Source: an uncultured Roseburia sp.
GTDB lineage: Bacteria; Bacillota; Clostridia; Lachnospirales; Lachnospiraceae
Direction of reading: 5' to 3'
Length of the DNA stretch: 64,000 nt
NCBI GenBank assembly: GCA_900550935.1
Contig: URUD01000001.1
Location: 80,062-144,061, forward strand
A program made the translations under genes and the position numbers. This document shows, piece by piece, positions 1 through 8,318 of this stretch. A model generated the notes under the pieces. That model saw only the letters and a list, made by a program, of their open reading frames with translations. It did not search any database and was not told where the DNA came from. How positions within the stretch are numbered: the stretch's first letter is position 1; each line of letters opens with the position of its first letter.

Positions 1-321
1 GGTGCAACTGGAACTGCAAGGAGCCAGGAGTCTGGGGATGACATATCCGAAAAAACAGATTCGACGGCAACCTGGAAGCATGAAAAGAAACTGAAATTCA
101 GCTATAAAGAGCAGAGAGAGTATGAGACGATCGAGGACGACATTGCCGCTCTGGAAGAAAAACTCGAAAAGCTCGATGCGGATATGACGGCAAATGCCAC
201 CAATTCTGTCAGACTGGGGGAACTGATGGAAGAAAAGGAGCAGGCAGAGCAGCAACTTGAAGAGAAGATGGAGCGTTGGGAGTATCTGGAGGATCTGGCA
301 GGAAAGATAGCAGAGCAGTAA
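1..321 (+). CDS. ABC-F family ATPase, C-terminal end only (partial)
   Basis: The reading frame is open from base 1 to a TAA at 319-321, giving the last 106 residues of a protein cut by the window edge. An acidic, Ser/Thr-rich linker leads into a stretch reading KLKFSYKEQREYETIEDDI, then a Leu/Glu/Lys heptad-rich helix pair. This is the usual C-terminal coiled-coil domain of Uup-like ABC-F proteins, soluble twin-ATPase proteins that act on ribosomes or nucleic acids. The ATPase domains lie outside the window, so the subfamily cannot be assigned. The gene ends about 30 bases before the promoter of the next gene. Confidence 0.8.
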   Translation, partial: GATGTARSQESGDDISEKTDSTATWKHEKKLKFSYKEQREYETIEDDIAALEEKLEKLDADMTANATNSVRLGELMEEKEQAEQQLEEKMERWEYLEDLAGKIAEQ

Positions 322-345
322 AGGAGTTCAGATGTGACATATATA

Positions 346-366
346 ATGTAACCGTTGAAATTACAT
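346..366. promoter_or_regulatory. Inverted repeat over the -35 box, candidate Rrf2 operator
   Basis: ATGTAA at 346-351 and TTACAT at 361-366 form a perfect 6-bp inverted repeat with a 9-bp spacer. It straddles the -35 hexamer of the promoter for the Rrf2 regulator. Rrf2 regulators commonly bind such dyads in their own promoters, so autoregulation is a reasonable inference. Confidence 0.4.
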
Positions 367-383
367 CAAAGTTCTGCTATGAT
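355..383 (+). promoter_or_regulatory. Sigma-A promoter of the Rrf2-family gene
   Basis: TTGAAA at 355-360 and TATGAT at 378-383 are separated by 17 bp. This places the transcript start near 390, about 18 bases before the ATG at 408. Confidence 0.65.
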
Positions 384-407
384 GAACACGGAAAAGAGGT
401 GTAAAAA

Positions 408-845
408 ATGCAGATTTCAAGCAGATTTACCATGGCAATCCATATGTTTGCCTGTATAGATACGTTTTCAGATCAGAAGATGACAAGTGATTTTATGGCA
501 GCCAGCATTGGAACAAATCCGGTCATCGTACGAAAACTTTTGCGGCAGTTAAAGGCAGCCGGCTTGGTTGAAGTATCGAGGGGAACCGGTGGTGTAACAA
601 TCAAAAAACCGCTTGATCAGATCACTTTTCTTGATATCTATAAGGCGGTAGAATGTGCCCCGGATGAGGAACTGTTTCATTTTCATGAAAATCCGAACCA
701 GCATTGTCCGGTCGGAAAAAATATCCACCATGTGTTGGATAACCGGTTATTGGAGGTTCAGAGGGCAATGGAGGAGAAGCTTTCGGAGATGACGCTGGCG
801 GATGTAAAAAAGGATGTTGCAGCATATATGGAAAAAGAGCAGTAG
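408..845 (+). CDS. Rrf2 family transcriptional regulator
   Basis: A 145-residue DNA-binding protein opening MQISSRFTMAIHMF, the typical Rrf2 start. A winged helix-turn-helix follows at about residues 25-65, with the turn around GTNPVIVRKLLRQLKAAGLV and a glycine-rich wing (SRGTGGVTI). The three-cysteine cluster that binds an Fe-S centre in IscR is absent. One Cys is present in NQHCPVGK, as in the YwnA/YwgB-like branch, which tends to sense redox or electrophile signals. The start has an AGAGGTG ribosome site 7 bases upstream. The gene sits 25 bp before an AraC regulator and may be cotranscribed with it, but what it controls is unknown. Confidence 0.85.
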   Translation: MQISSRFTMAIHMFACIDTFSDQKMTSDFMAASIGTNPVIVRKLLRQLKAAGLVEVSRGTGGVTIKKPLDQITFLDIYKAVECAPDEELFHFHENPNQHCPVGKNIHHVLDNRLLEVQRAMEEKLSEMTLADVKKDVAAYMEKEQ

Positions 846-870
846 ATAAGAAGAAAAGGACAGACAGCGC

Positions 871-1839
871 ATGCGGGAACAGCTTATACAGGAACTGATG
901 CTCATATCAGAAGAAGAAAAAAAATATCAGTCAGGGCAGGGAAACATTGAAAAACAGTTATATGCCAAAGAGTCGATCAGTGAGATCGACCGGGAACTGC
1001 TGCTAAAAAGGGGGCGGCTTGTCACGGTGCGCCCACACAGCCGTTTTGTAGATTTTCCGGAGCATAGACATAATTATGTGGAGATGATGTATGTGGTGCA
1101 GGGAAACGTCACACATATTATTGAGGGAAAAGAGCTGACACTTTATAAGGGAGATATGCTGATGTTAAACCAGCAGGTATATCATGCGATCCGACGGGCA
1201 GAATATGAGGATATTGGCATCAATTTTATTGCCCTGCCGGAGTTCTTTGAGATTCCGCTTTCCATGCTGCATGAGAAAAATGTACTTGCTGAATTTATTG
1301 CCGGTGCATTCCGTCAGAAAGATCCTGCTTCCCATTACCTACTGTTTAGACTGCAGGGGGATCCGCAGGTGGAAAATCTTATGGAAAATATGATTGAATC
1401 CATGCTGCATGAACATGCAAATGAGGATGTGATCAATCAGTATTCCATGGGACTTGTATTTTTGTATCTGTTAAACCATCTTGAAAACTTAAGCCATAAT
1501 TCGTCGATGGATTATAAAGAAACGGTTGTGCAGGCGGTGCTTGGGTACATTAACAGTGACTGTAAAAATGCGAATCTTACCAAGATCGCTGCGGATACGC
1601 ATCAGTCTATGACAGTATTGAGCAGACTGATCAAGCAAAAGACTGGTTATACTTTTCAGGAACTGTTGCAGCATAAGCGTTTTGAGACAGCCGCGCATCT
1701 CCTTGCCGAGACAAATTTGTCGGTGGAAGAGATTGCATTGGATGTCGGCTACGAGAATCAAAGTTATTTTTTCCGGCAGTTTAAAGAACGATATGGTATG
1801 ACCCCGCGGAAATACAGGATCTGTCATCAGCATCATTGA
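871..1839 (+). CDS. AraC family regulator, probable rhamnose operon regulator
   Basis: A 322-residue regulator. Residues about 45-125 read as a cupin sugar-binding domain (FPEHRHNYVEMMYVVQGNV, then a jelly-roll pattern). The last 100 residues carry two helix-turn-helix motifs ending in the AraC signature (EIALDVGYENQSYFFRQFKERYG followed by TPRKYR). It lies directly before rhaB-rhaA-rhaD on the same strand, so control of L-rhamnose use, in the manner of RhaS/RhaR, is the simplest inference. The ligand is not shown by the sequence. A hairpin terminator separates it from rhaB. AAAAGGA lies 10 bases before the ATG. Confidence 0.85.
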   Translation: MREQLIQELMLISEEEKKYQSGQGNIEKQLYAKESISEIDRELLLKRGRLVTVRPHSRFVDFPEHRHNYVEMMYVVQGNVTHIIEGKELTLYKGDMLMLNQQVYHAIRRAEYEDIGINFIALPEFFEIPLSMLHEKNVLAEFIAGAFRQKDPASHYLLFRLQGDPQVENLMENMIESMLHEHANEDVINQYSMGLVFLYLLNHLENLSHNSSMDYKETVVQAVLGYINSDCKNANLTKIAADTHQSMTVLSRLIKQKTGYTFQELLQHKRFETAAHLLAETNLSVEEIALDVGYENQSYFFRQFKERYGMTPRKYRICHQHH

Positions 1840-1848
1840 TAAATAGAA

Positions 1849-1905
1849 AATAAGGACAGTTTTTTAGTCGAATGAGAGCCTAAAAAACTGTCCTTATTTT
1901 TGTTA
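1849..1905. terminator. Long-stem intrinsic terminator between the AraC gene and rhaB
   Basis: AATAAGGACAGTTTTTTAG (1849-1867) is perfectly complementary to 1880-1898, giving a 19-bp stem with a 12-base loop. A run of Ts follows. It ends only about 40 bases before rhaB. Confidence 0.8.
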
Positions 1906-1943
1906 TCCTAAGTCCAGAATAAAGAAAACACAAGGAGTAAGGG

Positions 1944-3356
1944 ATGGGGACAAATTATTATCTGGCTGTGGACATCGGGGCATCGAGTGGACGTCATATG
2001 CTTTCTCATATGGAGAACGGAAAAATGATCTTAGAAGAAATATATCGTTTTCCAAATGGAATGGTGGAAAAAAATGGTCATAAAGTGTGGGATGTGGACA
2101 GGTTATTTCAGGAAATCTTAACCGGAATGAAAAAATGTGCGCTGGCAGGAAAAATCCCATACAGCATTGGCATTGATACATGGGCGGTCGATTTTATCCT
2201 GCTGGATGAAAAGGATGTGCGCATTGGGGAGGCAGTGGCATATCGGGACAAACGGACGGAAGGAATGGACAGGAAGATATATGATATCATTTCCGAGGAA
2301 GCGTTGTATCAAAGAACAGGGATACAGAAGCAGATATTCAATACGATCTATCAGCTAATGGCAGTCAAAGAGCAGCGGCCGTGGCAGCTTGAACAGGCAA
2401 AAAGCATGTTGATGATACCGGATTATTTTCATTTTCTGCTGACAGGCAAAAAAGTACAGGAGTATACCAATGCGACGACCACACAGCTGGCAGATCCGGT
2501 TGCAAAAGACTGGGACATGGAACTGATCGAAAAAATTGGCTATCCGAAAGGAATTTTTCAGACGATCCAAAAACCGGGATATGAAGTTGGCAGGCTATCA
2601 GGTAAGATACAAAAAGAGGTGGGATTTGACTGTAAAGTGGTTCTTCCGCCAACGCATGATACCGCATCCGCAGTGGCAGCAGTTCCGACGCAGGAAGAAC
2701 ATGCACTCTATATCAGTTCCGGTACGTGGTCATTGATGGGAACGGAGCTGGGAGAGGCGGACTGCAGCAAGGAGAGCATGCTGCATAACATGACCAATGA
2801 GGGCGGTTACGATTACAGATTCCGCTATCTGAAAAATATCATGGGACTGTGGATGATCCAGTCAGTGAAAAAAGAGAGTGCACCGGATCTGGGATTTGGG
2901 GAAATCTGTGCGCTTGCGTCAAAAGAAAAGATCATATCTTTCGTGGATGCCAATGACGCGAGATTCCTCGCACCGGAGAATATGACAGAGGAAGTAAAAA
3001 AAGCCTGTGAAGAATCCGGGCAGCAGGTTCCACAGACGATAGGAGAACTTGCGGCAGTGATCTATCACAGTCTTGCAGAGTGTTATGCAAAAACGGTGGA
3101 GGAGATCGAGACACTGACCGGCATCACTTATCCGAAGATACAGATTGTCGGCGGAGGGGCAAATGCGCAGTACTTAAATGAACTTACGGCAAAGTATACA
3201 GGAAAGAATGTCTGTGCAGGTCCGACTGAGGCAACGGCAGTCGGAAACCTTGCAGCACAAATGATCGCGGCGGGTGAATTAAAAGACTTAAAGGCGGCGA
3301 GGGCATGCATCGCGGAGTCGTTTGAAATGAATATTTTTAGAAGCAATCGGCAATAG
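1944..3356 (+). CDS. rhaB: Rhamnulokinase
   Basis: A 470-residue sugar kinase of the FGGY/ASKHA fold. It phosphorylates L-rhamnulose on O-1 with ATP in the cytoplasm. The N-terminal phosphate loop reads AVDIGASSGRH, the sugar-binding part includes WAVDF, and the second nucleotide-binding segments are SSGTWSLMG near the middle and VGGGANAQYLN near the end, all in RhaB positions. Length is normal for the family. AAGGAGTAAGGG precedes the ATG. It is the first gene of rhaB-rhaA-rhaD, with rhaA starting 19 bp after its stop. No promoter was seen between the terminator at 1849-1905 and this gene. Confidence 0.95.
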   Translation: MGTNYYLAVDIGASSGRHMLSHMENGKMILEEIYRFPNGMVEKNGHKVWDVDRLFQEILTGMKKCALAGKIPYSIGIDTWAVDFILLDEKDVRIGEAVAYRDKRTEGMDRKIYDIISEEALYQRTGIQKQIFNTIYQLMAVKEQRPWQLEQAKSMLMIPDYFHFLLTGKKVQEYTNATTTQLADPVAKDWDMELIEKIGYPKGIFQTIQKPGYEVGRLSGKIQKEVGFDCKVVLPPTHDTASAVAAVPTQEEHALYISSGTWSLMGTELGEADCSKESMLHNMTNEGGYDYRFRYLKNIMGLWMIQSVKKESAPDLGFGEICALASKEKIISFVDANDARFLAPENMTEEVKKACEESGQQVPQTIGELAAVIYHSLAECYAKTVEEIETLTGITYPKIQIVGGGANAQYLNELTAKYTGKNVCAGPTEATAVGNLAAQMIAAGELKDLKAARACIAESFEMNIFRSNRQ

Positions 3357-3375
3357 CACAGAAATGGAGGACAAT

Positions 3376-4626
3376 ATGACAGGTTACGAAGCGGCAAAAG
3401 AAAAATACGCAGCACTGGGGGTAGATACAGACCTCGCAATTGAGACATTAAAAAAGGTTCCAGTATCACTGCACTGCTGGCAGCTCGATGATGTGATCGG
3501 GTTTGATAATGACGGAGGTCTGACCGGAGGGATCCAGACGACCGGAAATTATATGGGACGCGCAAAGACACCGGAGCAGCTTATGGCAGATATGGAAGAG
3601 GCAATGCGGTTGATGCCGGGAACTGCAAAGCTGAATATTCATGCGTCTTATGCGATTTTTGAGCCGGGAGAATTTGCAGACCGCGATGCCTTAGAGCCAA
3701 AGCATTTTGCAAAATGGGTAGAATTTGCAAAAAAACACAACATGGGAATTGACTTCAATCCAACATTTTTCTCCCATGAAAAAGTAAAGGATGGATTGAC
3801 TTTGTCAAGTCCGGACGAAGAGACAAGAAAGTTCTGGATCAACCACGGAAAAGCATGTATTCGTATTTCAGAATACTTTGCAAAAGAGACCGGAATGCCA
3901 TGTGTGATGAACATCTGGACTGGCGATGGTTTCAAGGATGTTCCGGCAGATCGTATGGGACCGCGTCTCCGCTATAAGGATTCGATTGAACAGATTCTCT
4001 CAGAGCCATATGATAAAAATCTTGTAAAACCATGTGTGGAATCTAAAGTGTTTGGAATCGGTGTGGAGTCTTATACGGTAGGTTCTGCGGAGTTTACATT
4101 GAGCTTTGCAGCACTGCACGATGGATGTATGCCGCTTATGGACAACGGACATTATCATCCGTTAGAGTATGTATCTGATAAGATCCCGGCAATGCTCTGT
4201 TTTTATCCGGAATTTGCGCTTCATATTACAAGAGGTGTGCGCTGGGATTCTGATCATGTGCTGATCCTGGATGATGAGACGAAAGAGATGGCAAAAGAGA
4301 TCGTAAGAGATCATGCATTAGACCGTGTGTACATGGCATTAGATTATTTTGATGCAAGCATTAACCGGGTTTCAGCTCTTGCAACCGGCTTCCGTAGCTG
4401 GCAGAAAGCACTGCTGATGGCTCTCTGCACACCGAATGAGATGTTAAAGGAACTTCAGGATACCAATCAGATGAGTAAACTCATGGTGATGAATGAGGCT
4501 GTGAAAATGCTTCCAATCGGAGAAATCTGGGAAGAGTACTGCCGCAGGGAGGGTGTGTGCGACGATCTCCATTTTTATGATGAGATTGCAAAATATGAAC
4601 ACGAAGTGCTGGCAAAGAGAGCATAG
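3376..4626 (+). CDS. rhaA: L-rhamnose isomerase
   Basis: A 416-residue metal-dependent TIM-barrel isomerase converting L-rhamnose to L-rhamnulose, the first step of the phosphorylative pathway. Diagnostic family segments include VSLHCWQLDDVIGFD near the start, KLNIHASYAIFE, GIDFNPTFFSHEKVKDG and RGVRWDSDHV. The Asp, Glu and His metal ligands of the family lie in these blocks. An earlier in-frame ATG at 3364 is unlikely to be used, because the GGAGG ribosome site at 3366-3370 lies inside its first codons and is correctly placed for the ATG at 3376. The gene order kinase, isomerase, aldolase is a common rha operon layout. Confidence 0.95.
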   Translation: MTGYEAAKEKYAALGVDTDLAIETLKKVPVSLHCWQLDDVIGFDNDGGLTGGIQTTGNYMGRAKTPEQLMADMEEAMRLMPGTAKLNIHASYAIFEPGEFADRDALEPKHFAKWVEFAKKHNMGIDFNPTFFSHEKVKDGLTLSSPDEETRKFWINHGKACIRISEYFAKETGMPCVMNIWTGDGFKDVPADRMGPRLRYKDSIEQILSEPYDKNLVKPCVESKVFGIGVESYTVGSAEFTLSFAALHDGCMPLMDNGHYHPLEYVSDKIPAMLCFYPEFALHITRGVRWDSDHVLILDDETKEMAKEIVRDHALDRVYMALDYFDASINRVSALATGFRSWQKALLMALCTPNEMLKELQDTNQMSKLMVMNEAVKMLPIGEIWEEYCRREGVCDDLHFYDEIAKYEHEVLAKRA

Positions 4627-4650
4627 AACATAGAAGAGAGGTAAATAAAT

Positions 4651-5472
4651 ATGAAATTTTTAGATGCAGAATTTGTACAGGGATTTATCCGTATGGCAAA
4701 CGACGGATGGGAGCAGGGATGGCATGAAAGAAATGGTGGAAATCTTTCTTATCGTGTCAAACCGGAGGAAGTGGAATCTGTAAAAGAAAACTTTGAGGCA
4801 AAGGAATGGCAGCCAATCGGAACAACCGTTCCAAATCTGGCGGGAGAATATTTTCTTGTGACCGGAAGCGGAAAGTATTTCCGTAATGTCATCATTAAAC
4901 CGGAAGATTCCATCTGTATGATCGAACTGGATGACAAAGGGGAAAATTACCGCATCGTATGGGGAATGGTAAACGGCGGCAGACCAACATCAGAACTTCC
5001 AAGCCATCTGATGAATCTGGAAGTAAAGAAACTTCAAAATCCGAACTACCGTGTCGTATACCATGCACACACTACGAATATAATTGCACTGACGTTTGTT
5101 CTGCCATTGGAAGATAAAGTGTTTACGAGAGAACTCTGGGAGATGGCAACTGAATGTCCGGTCGTATTTCCGGCAGGCATTGGCGTGGTTCCGTGGATGG
5201 TACCGGGCGGCAGGGAGATTGCGGTTGCAACCAGTGAACTGATGAAAAAATATGATCTTGCAATCTGGGCGCATCATGGCATGTTTGCAGCCGGGGAAGA
5301 TTTTGACCTGACATTTGGTCTGATGCACACCGCAGAAAAGTCCGCAGAGATTCTGGTAAAAATGCTTTCCATGAGACCGGATAAGTTACAGACCATCACA
5401 CCGGATAATTTCCGTCATCTCGCAAAAGATTTCCATGTCACACTGCCGGAAGAATTTTTATATGAAAAATAA
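4651..5472 (+). CDS. rhaD: Rhamnulose-1-phosphate aldolase
   Basis: A 273-residue class II (zinc) aldolase that splits L-rhamnulose-1-phosphate into DHAP and L-lactaldehyde. The fold markers are GWHERNGGNLSYR near the N-terminus, SGKYFRNV, the zinc-binding HAH in VYHAHTTN and the later HH in IWAHHGMFAAG. Length matches RhaD. AGAGG lies before the ATG. It is the last gene of the rha operon and ends 3 bases from the stop of the opposite-strand AraC gene. No lactaldehyde reductase or rhamnose mutarotase gene is present nearby, so those steps must be encoded elsewhere. Confidence 0.94.
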   Translation: MKFLDAEFVQGFIRMANDGWEQGWHERNGGNLSYRVKPEEVESVKENFEAKEWQPIGTTVPNLAGEYFLVTGSGKYFRNVIIKPEDSICMIELDDKGENYRIVWGMVNGGRPTSELPSHLMNLEVKKLQNPNYRVVYHAHTTNIIALTFVLPLEDKVFTRELWEMATECPVVFPAGIGVVPWMVPGGREIAVATSELMKKYDLAIWAHHGMFAAGEDFDLTFGLMHTAEKSAEILVKMLSMRPDKLQTITPDNFRHLAKDFHVTLPEEFLYEK

Positions 5473-5475
5473 CTG

Positions 5476-6666
5476 CTAGTATGAGCGATATGTGGATGGT
5501 GTCATCCCATATCGCTTTTTAAATACTTTCACAAAATAATTGCTGTCAGAATACCCCACATACATTGCAATTTCCGCAATAGAAAGTTTTGAGGTTTTTA
5601 AGAGCTCGGCGGCTTTTTTTGTGCGCAAATTTCCTATATATGTGGTCAGGGTAACTCCAAGTTCTTTTTTAAATAGACGGGACAGGTACTCTTCACTTAT
5701 ATGGTTTGTATCAGATAATTCATGCAGGGAAATATTCTGTGTATAGTTAATCGAGATATAGTTTAGTACATCCCTGATAATAGGAGAGTATTGTGCCATA
5801 TGCTTTGTATCCTGAACAGCCTGAGCCAACTGGATCAACATATCTTTTTGAACTTTATCCAATTCAGAGCCAGTTCTTGCGGAGGCAAATTTCTGGATAC
5901 TCTCTCGTGTTATTTCATCTATTTTTACTACCGGGCAGCCACCGAACTCAGCCGCTTTCCTGGCTATGGTTCTAAGGATGGCAAAACCATTCCAGTCTGT
6001 ACAGTAGAGAGAACGCTGAGAGATTGAAGTATTGGCATAATAGTTGCTTGCTATACTGTCAAAAGCCATACGGACTCCGTCTACATCCCCATCTGATATT
6101 TTTCTGAGAAAATAGTTTTCCATTTCGTATCGGTCTATTATTTGATAATAGGTATTATTGGATTCCAAAACCAGCTTATCGGTCTCAATTTTCTCATGGA
6201 ATCCTGTCAGCTTTCTGTAGGAAAATTCAGGAGTATTTGGTATAAATGTACGCATAGTGGCAAGTACAGTACCACGAATCATGGAATAGCTGAGCTGAGG
6301 AAATTGATTGTAGTATAGCTTTAGTGGCAGTAAAATGCTTGCAGGGAGTTTGTGGGATGCTAATAATTCCTGCATTTCCTGTGATGAAAAAGTATTTTTT
6401 ACATATGGTCCAAGCAGATAATACTTATTGTCAAAGCAAAACAGAAGCAGGTTTGTATCCAGATAGTCTGTGATCTCATAAAATACTTCCCTTTGGACAT
6501 TTTCCAGCAGATAACTCAGATATTTTGCTGTGTACATTGGCTGAAGTGTTTTCTCAAAACAATTTTGCTGCTCGAATGAATTAAGAGAGGTATTATCACT
6601 TGAAATATTGTAGATACTGATGCCTAGTATGTTTTTTATAAATCCCATGAAAATTTTCTCGTTCAT
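5476..6666 (-). CDS. AraC family regulator, divergent from the glycoside operon
   Basis: A 396-residue protein. About 290 N-terminal residues show no family I can name. The C-terminal 100 residues are a clear double helix-turn-helix, with LSDTNHISEEYLSRLFKKEL and later IAEIAMYVGYSDSNYFVKVF, followed by the closing TPSTYRSY. The ATG at 6666 is preferred over a GTG at 6690 because AGAGGA lies 6-7 bases before it. The gene is divergent from the symporter/hydrolase operon starting at 6833, the usual arrangement for a sugar-responsive activator of that operon. It is convergent with rhaD, leaving 3 bp between the stops. Confidence 0.88.
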   Translation of the reverse strand: MNEKIFMGFIKNILGISIYNISSDNTSLNSFEQQNCFEKTLQPMYTAKYLSYLLENVQREVFYEITDYLDTNLLLFCFDNKYYLLGPYVKNTFSSQEMQELLASHKLPASILLPLKLYYNQFPQLSYSMIRGTVLATMRTFIPNTPEFSYRKLTGFHEKIETDKLVLESNNTYYQIIDRYEMENYFLRKISDGDVDGVRMAFDSIASNYYANTSISQRSLYCTDWNGFAILRTIARKAAEFGGCPVVKIDEITRESIQKFASARTGSELDKVQKDMLIQLAQAVQDTKHMAQYSPIIRDVLNYISINYTQNISLHELSDTNHISEEYLSRLFKKELGVTLTTYIGNLRTKKAAELLKTSKLSIAEIAMYVGYSDSNYFVKVFKKRYGMTPSTYRSY

Positions 6667-6723
6667 TATGTATCCTCTATCACGTATCACTTCAGAAAGT
6701 GAACTGCGATTTTTTTACTGATG

Positions 6724-6757
6724 TCAAAATAATTCTATCAGTATCAAATATATTCTA
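6724..6757. promoter_or_regulatory. Tandem 14-bp direct repeat, candidate AraC-type operator
   Basis: TCAAAATAATTCTA (6724-6737) and TCAAATATATTCTA (6744-6757) match at 11 of 14 bases and start 20 bp apart, about two helical turns. They lie between the divergent AraC gene and the symporter gene. AraC-family activators usually bind two direct half-sites with this phasing next to the -35 region. A TATGTT at 6774-6779 could be the activated -10. Confidence 0.4.
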
Positions 6758-6832
6758 ACTATATCACGGTTCCTATGTTAATGTAAATATAGATTAAAAA
6801 AACTTTAAAGCAAAAGATATATGGAGGTTTTT

Positions 6833-8317
6833 ATGGGGAAGGAAAAGAAATTAACTCAAAGTGAAATTGACGGGGTACAATACCGTCGTGCAAAGCTATG
6901 GCAGATTATTTTGTATTCATGTAATGCAATGGTAGGAATGTCAGTATACTCATTAATCGGAATGGCAAGCTATAGTGCCAGCGTTGGATATGGAATTTCA
7001 ACGGCTATTGTTGGAATCATTCTGACATGTACACGTATTTTTGATGGAATAACAGACCCGATTTTGGCACTTATCTATGATAAGGTAAACACAAAATTTG
7101 GAAGACTCAGAGTGCTTCTCATCGGAGGTTTTGTTATCGAAGCAATTGCGCTCGTTGCAATGTTTGATGCATTTTCATCAAAGGGACATGGAATTGTTGT
7201 ATTTACATTGCTTTATGTCATCTATGTAATTGGATACACTGTTACAAACATAACAGCACAGACATTACCGGCAATTATGACAAATGATCCAAAACAGCGA
7301 CCTACAATCGGAGTATGGCAGACAGCATTTAACTATTTAGTACCTATGATTATGACAGTTGTGCTCAACATGGTATTACTTCCTAAGTTCGGTGGTACAT
7401 ACAATCAGGGCTTCCTGTCAGCAGCAGTACGTGTATGTATGCTGGTGGCGGCAATCGGTACAATACTTGTCTGCATTGGTATCTCAGCCTATGACAAACC
7501 TGAGTATTACCTGGGCATCAAGAAGCAGGAGCCACTAAAGGTTAAGGATATGCTTGAGGTATTAAAGGGAAATAAACCATTGCAGGCATATATTGCAGCT
7601 CAGGCATCTGACAAGATAGCGCAACAGACAGCATCACAGGCAGTAATCACTACGATGCTCTTTGGAATTGTCATTGGAGACATGAGTCTTGCCACAATGC
7701 TTTCTGTTATAAGTATGCTCCCATCAATTGTATTTGCGGGCTTTGGAGCCAGATATGCAGGAAAATATGGAAGCAAAAATGCAATTGTGACATGGACAAA
7801 AATCTGTATGGTAGTTGCAACAATTACATTTGTTTTCTTTGCTGTAATAGATCCGCATACAATCGCTTCTTTTGGATTTACAATGATTGCATATGTGGTA
7901 TTTACACTTGTATTAAACGGAGCAAAAATGTGCGTTACAACAGCAGATGTATCATTTATGGCAGATATTGTAGACTATGAGCTTGACAGAAGTGGCAGAT
8001 ATGTACCAGCTGTCATTACAGGAACATATAGTTTAATAGACAAGCTGATTTCTTCATTATCAGCATTAATCGCTACAGGAGCAGTTGCAGTTATTGGGTA
8101 TACAAACAGTATGCCTCAGCCAAATGAGCCACTTACAACCCCTATTTTTGTGGTAACAATGGTAGTATACTATGGATTACCCTTAATCGGATGGCTTGTA
8201 ACACTTATAGCTATGAAGAATTGTAATCTTACAAAAGAGGAAATGGTTGAAGTACAGAAGCGAATTGAGACAAAGAAAAAAGAAATGAAGGAAAAAACGA
8301 TAGAGGAATATGTGTAA
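6833..8317 (+). CDS. GPH-family (MelB-like) glycoside:cation symporter
   Basis: A 494-residue inner-membrane transporter with about twelve hydrophobic segments. It shows the glycoside-pentoside-hexuronide signature: a helix-1 region with CNAMVGMSVYS, the loop RIFDGITDPILALIYDKVNTKFGRLR, and NDPKQRPTIGVWQTAFNY. Such carriers bring in disaccharides or glycosides with H+ or Na+. ATG 6833 is chosen over ATG 6821 because GGAGG lies between them at proper spacing for the second. It is the first gene of an operon with five catabolic genes, so its substrate is probably the rhamnose- and hexose-containing glycoside those enzymes degrade. The exact sugar cannot be read from sequence. Confidence 0.9.
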   Translation: MGKEKKLTQSEIDGVQYRRAKLWQIILYSCNAMVGMSVYSLIGMASYSASVGYGISTAIVGIILTCTRIFDGITDPILALIYDKVNTKFGRLRVLLIGGFVIEAIALVAMFDAFSSKGHGIVVFTLLYVIYVIGYTVTNITAQTLPAIMTNDPKQRPTIGVWQTAFNYLVPMIMTVVLNMVLLPKFGGTYNQGFLSAAVRVCMLVAAIGTILVCIGISAYDKPEYYLGIKKQEPLKVKDMLEVLKGNKPLQAYIAAQASDKIAQQTASQAVITTMLFGIVIGDMSLATMLSVISMLPSIVFAGFGARYAGKYGSKNAIVTWTKICMVVATITFVFFAVIDPHTIASFGFTMIAYVVFTLVLNGAKMCVTTADVSFMADIVDYELDRSGRYVPAVITGTYSLIDKLISSLSALIATGAVAVIGYTNSMPQPNEPLTTPIFVVTMVVYYGLPLIGWLVTLIAMKNCNLTKEEMVEVQKRIETKKKEMKEKTIEEYV

Positions 8318-8318
8318 T

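Noticed and set aside
1489..1836. Antisense open frames inside real genes (many across the window)
   Set aside because: They overlap clear protein families on the other strand, lack ribosome sites and have no recognisable sequence.
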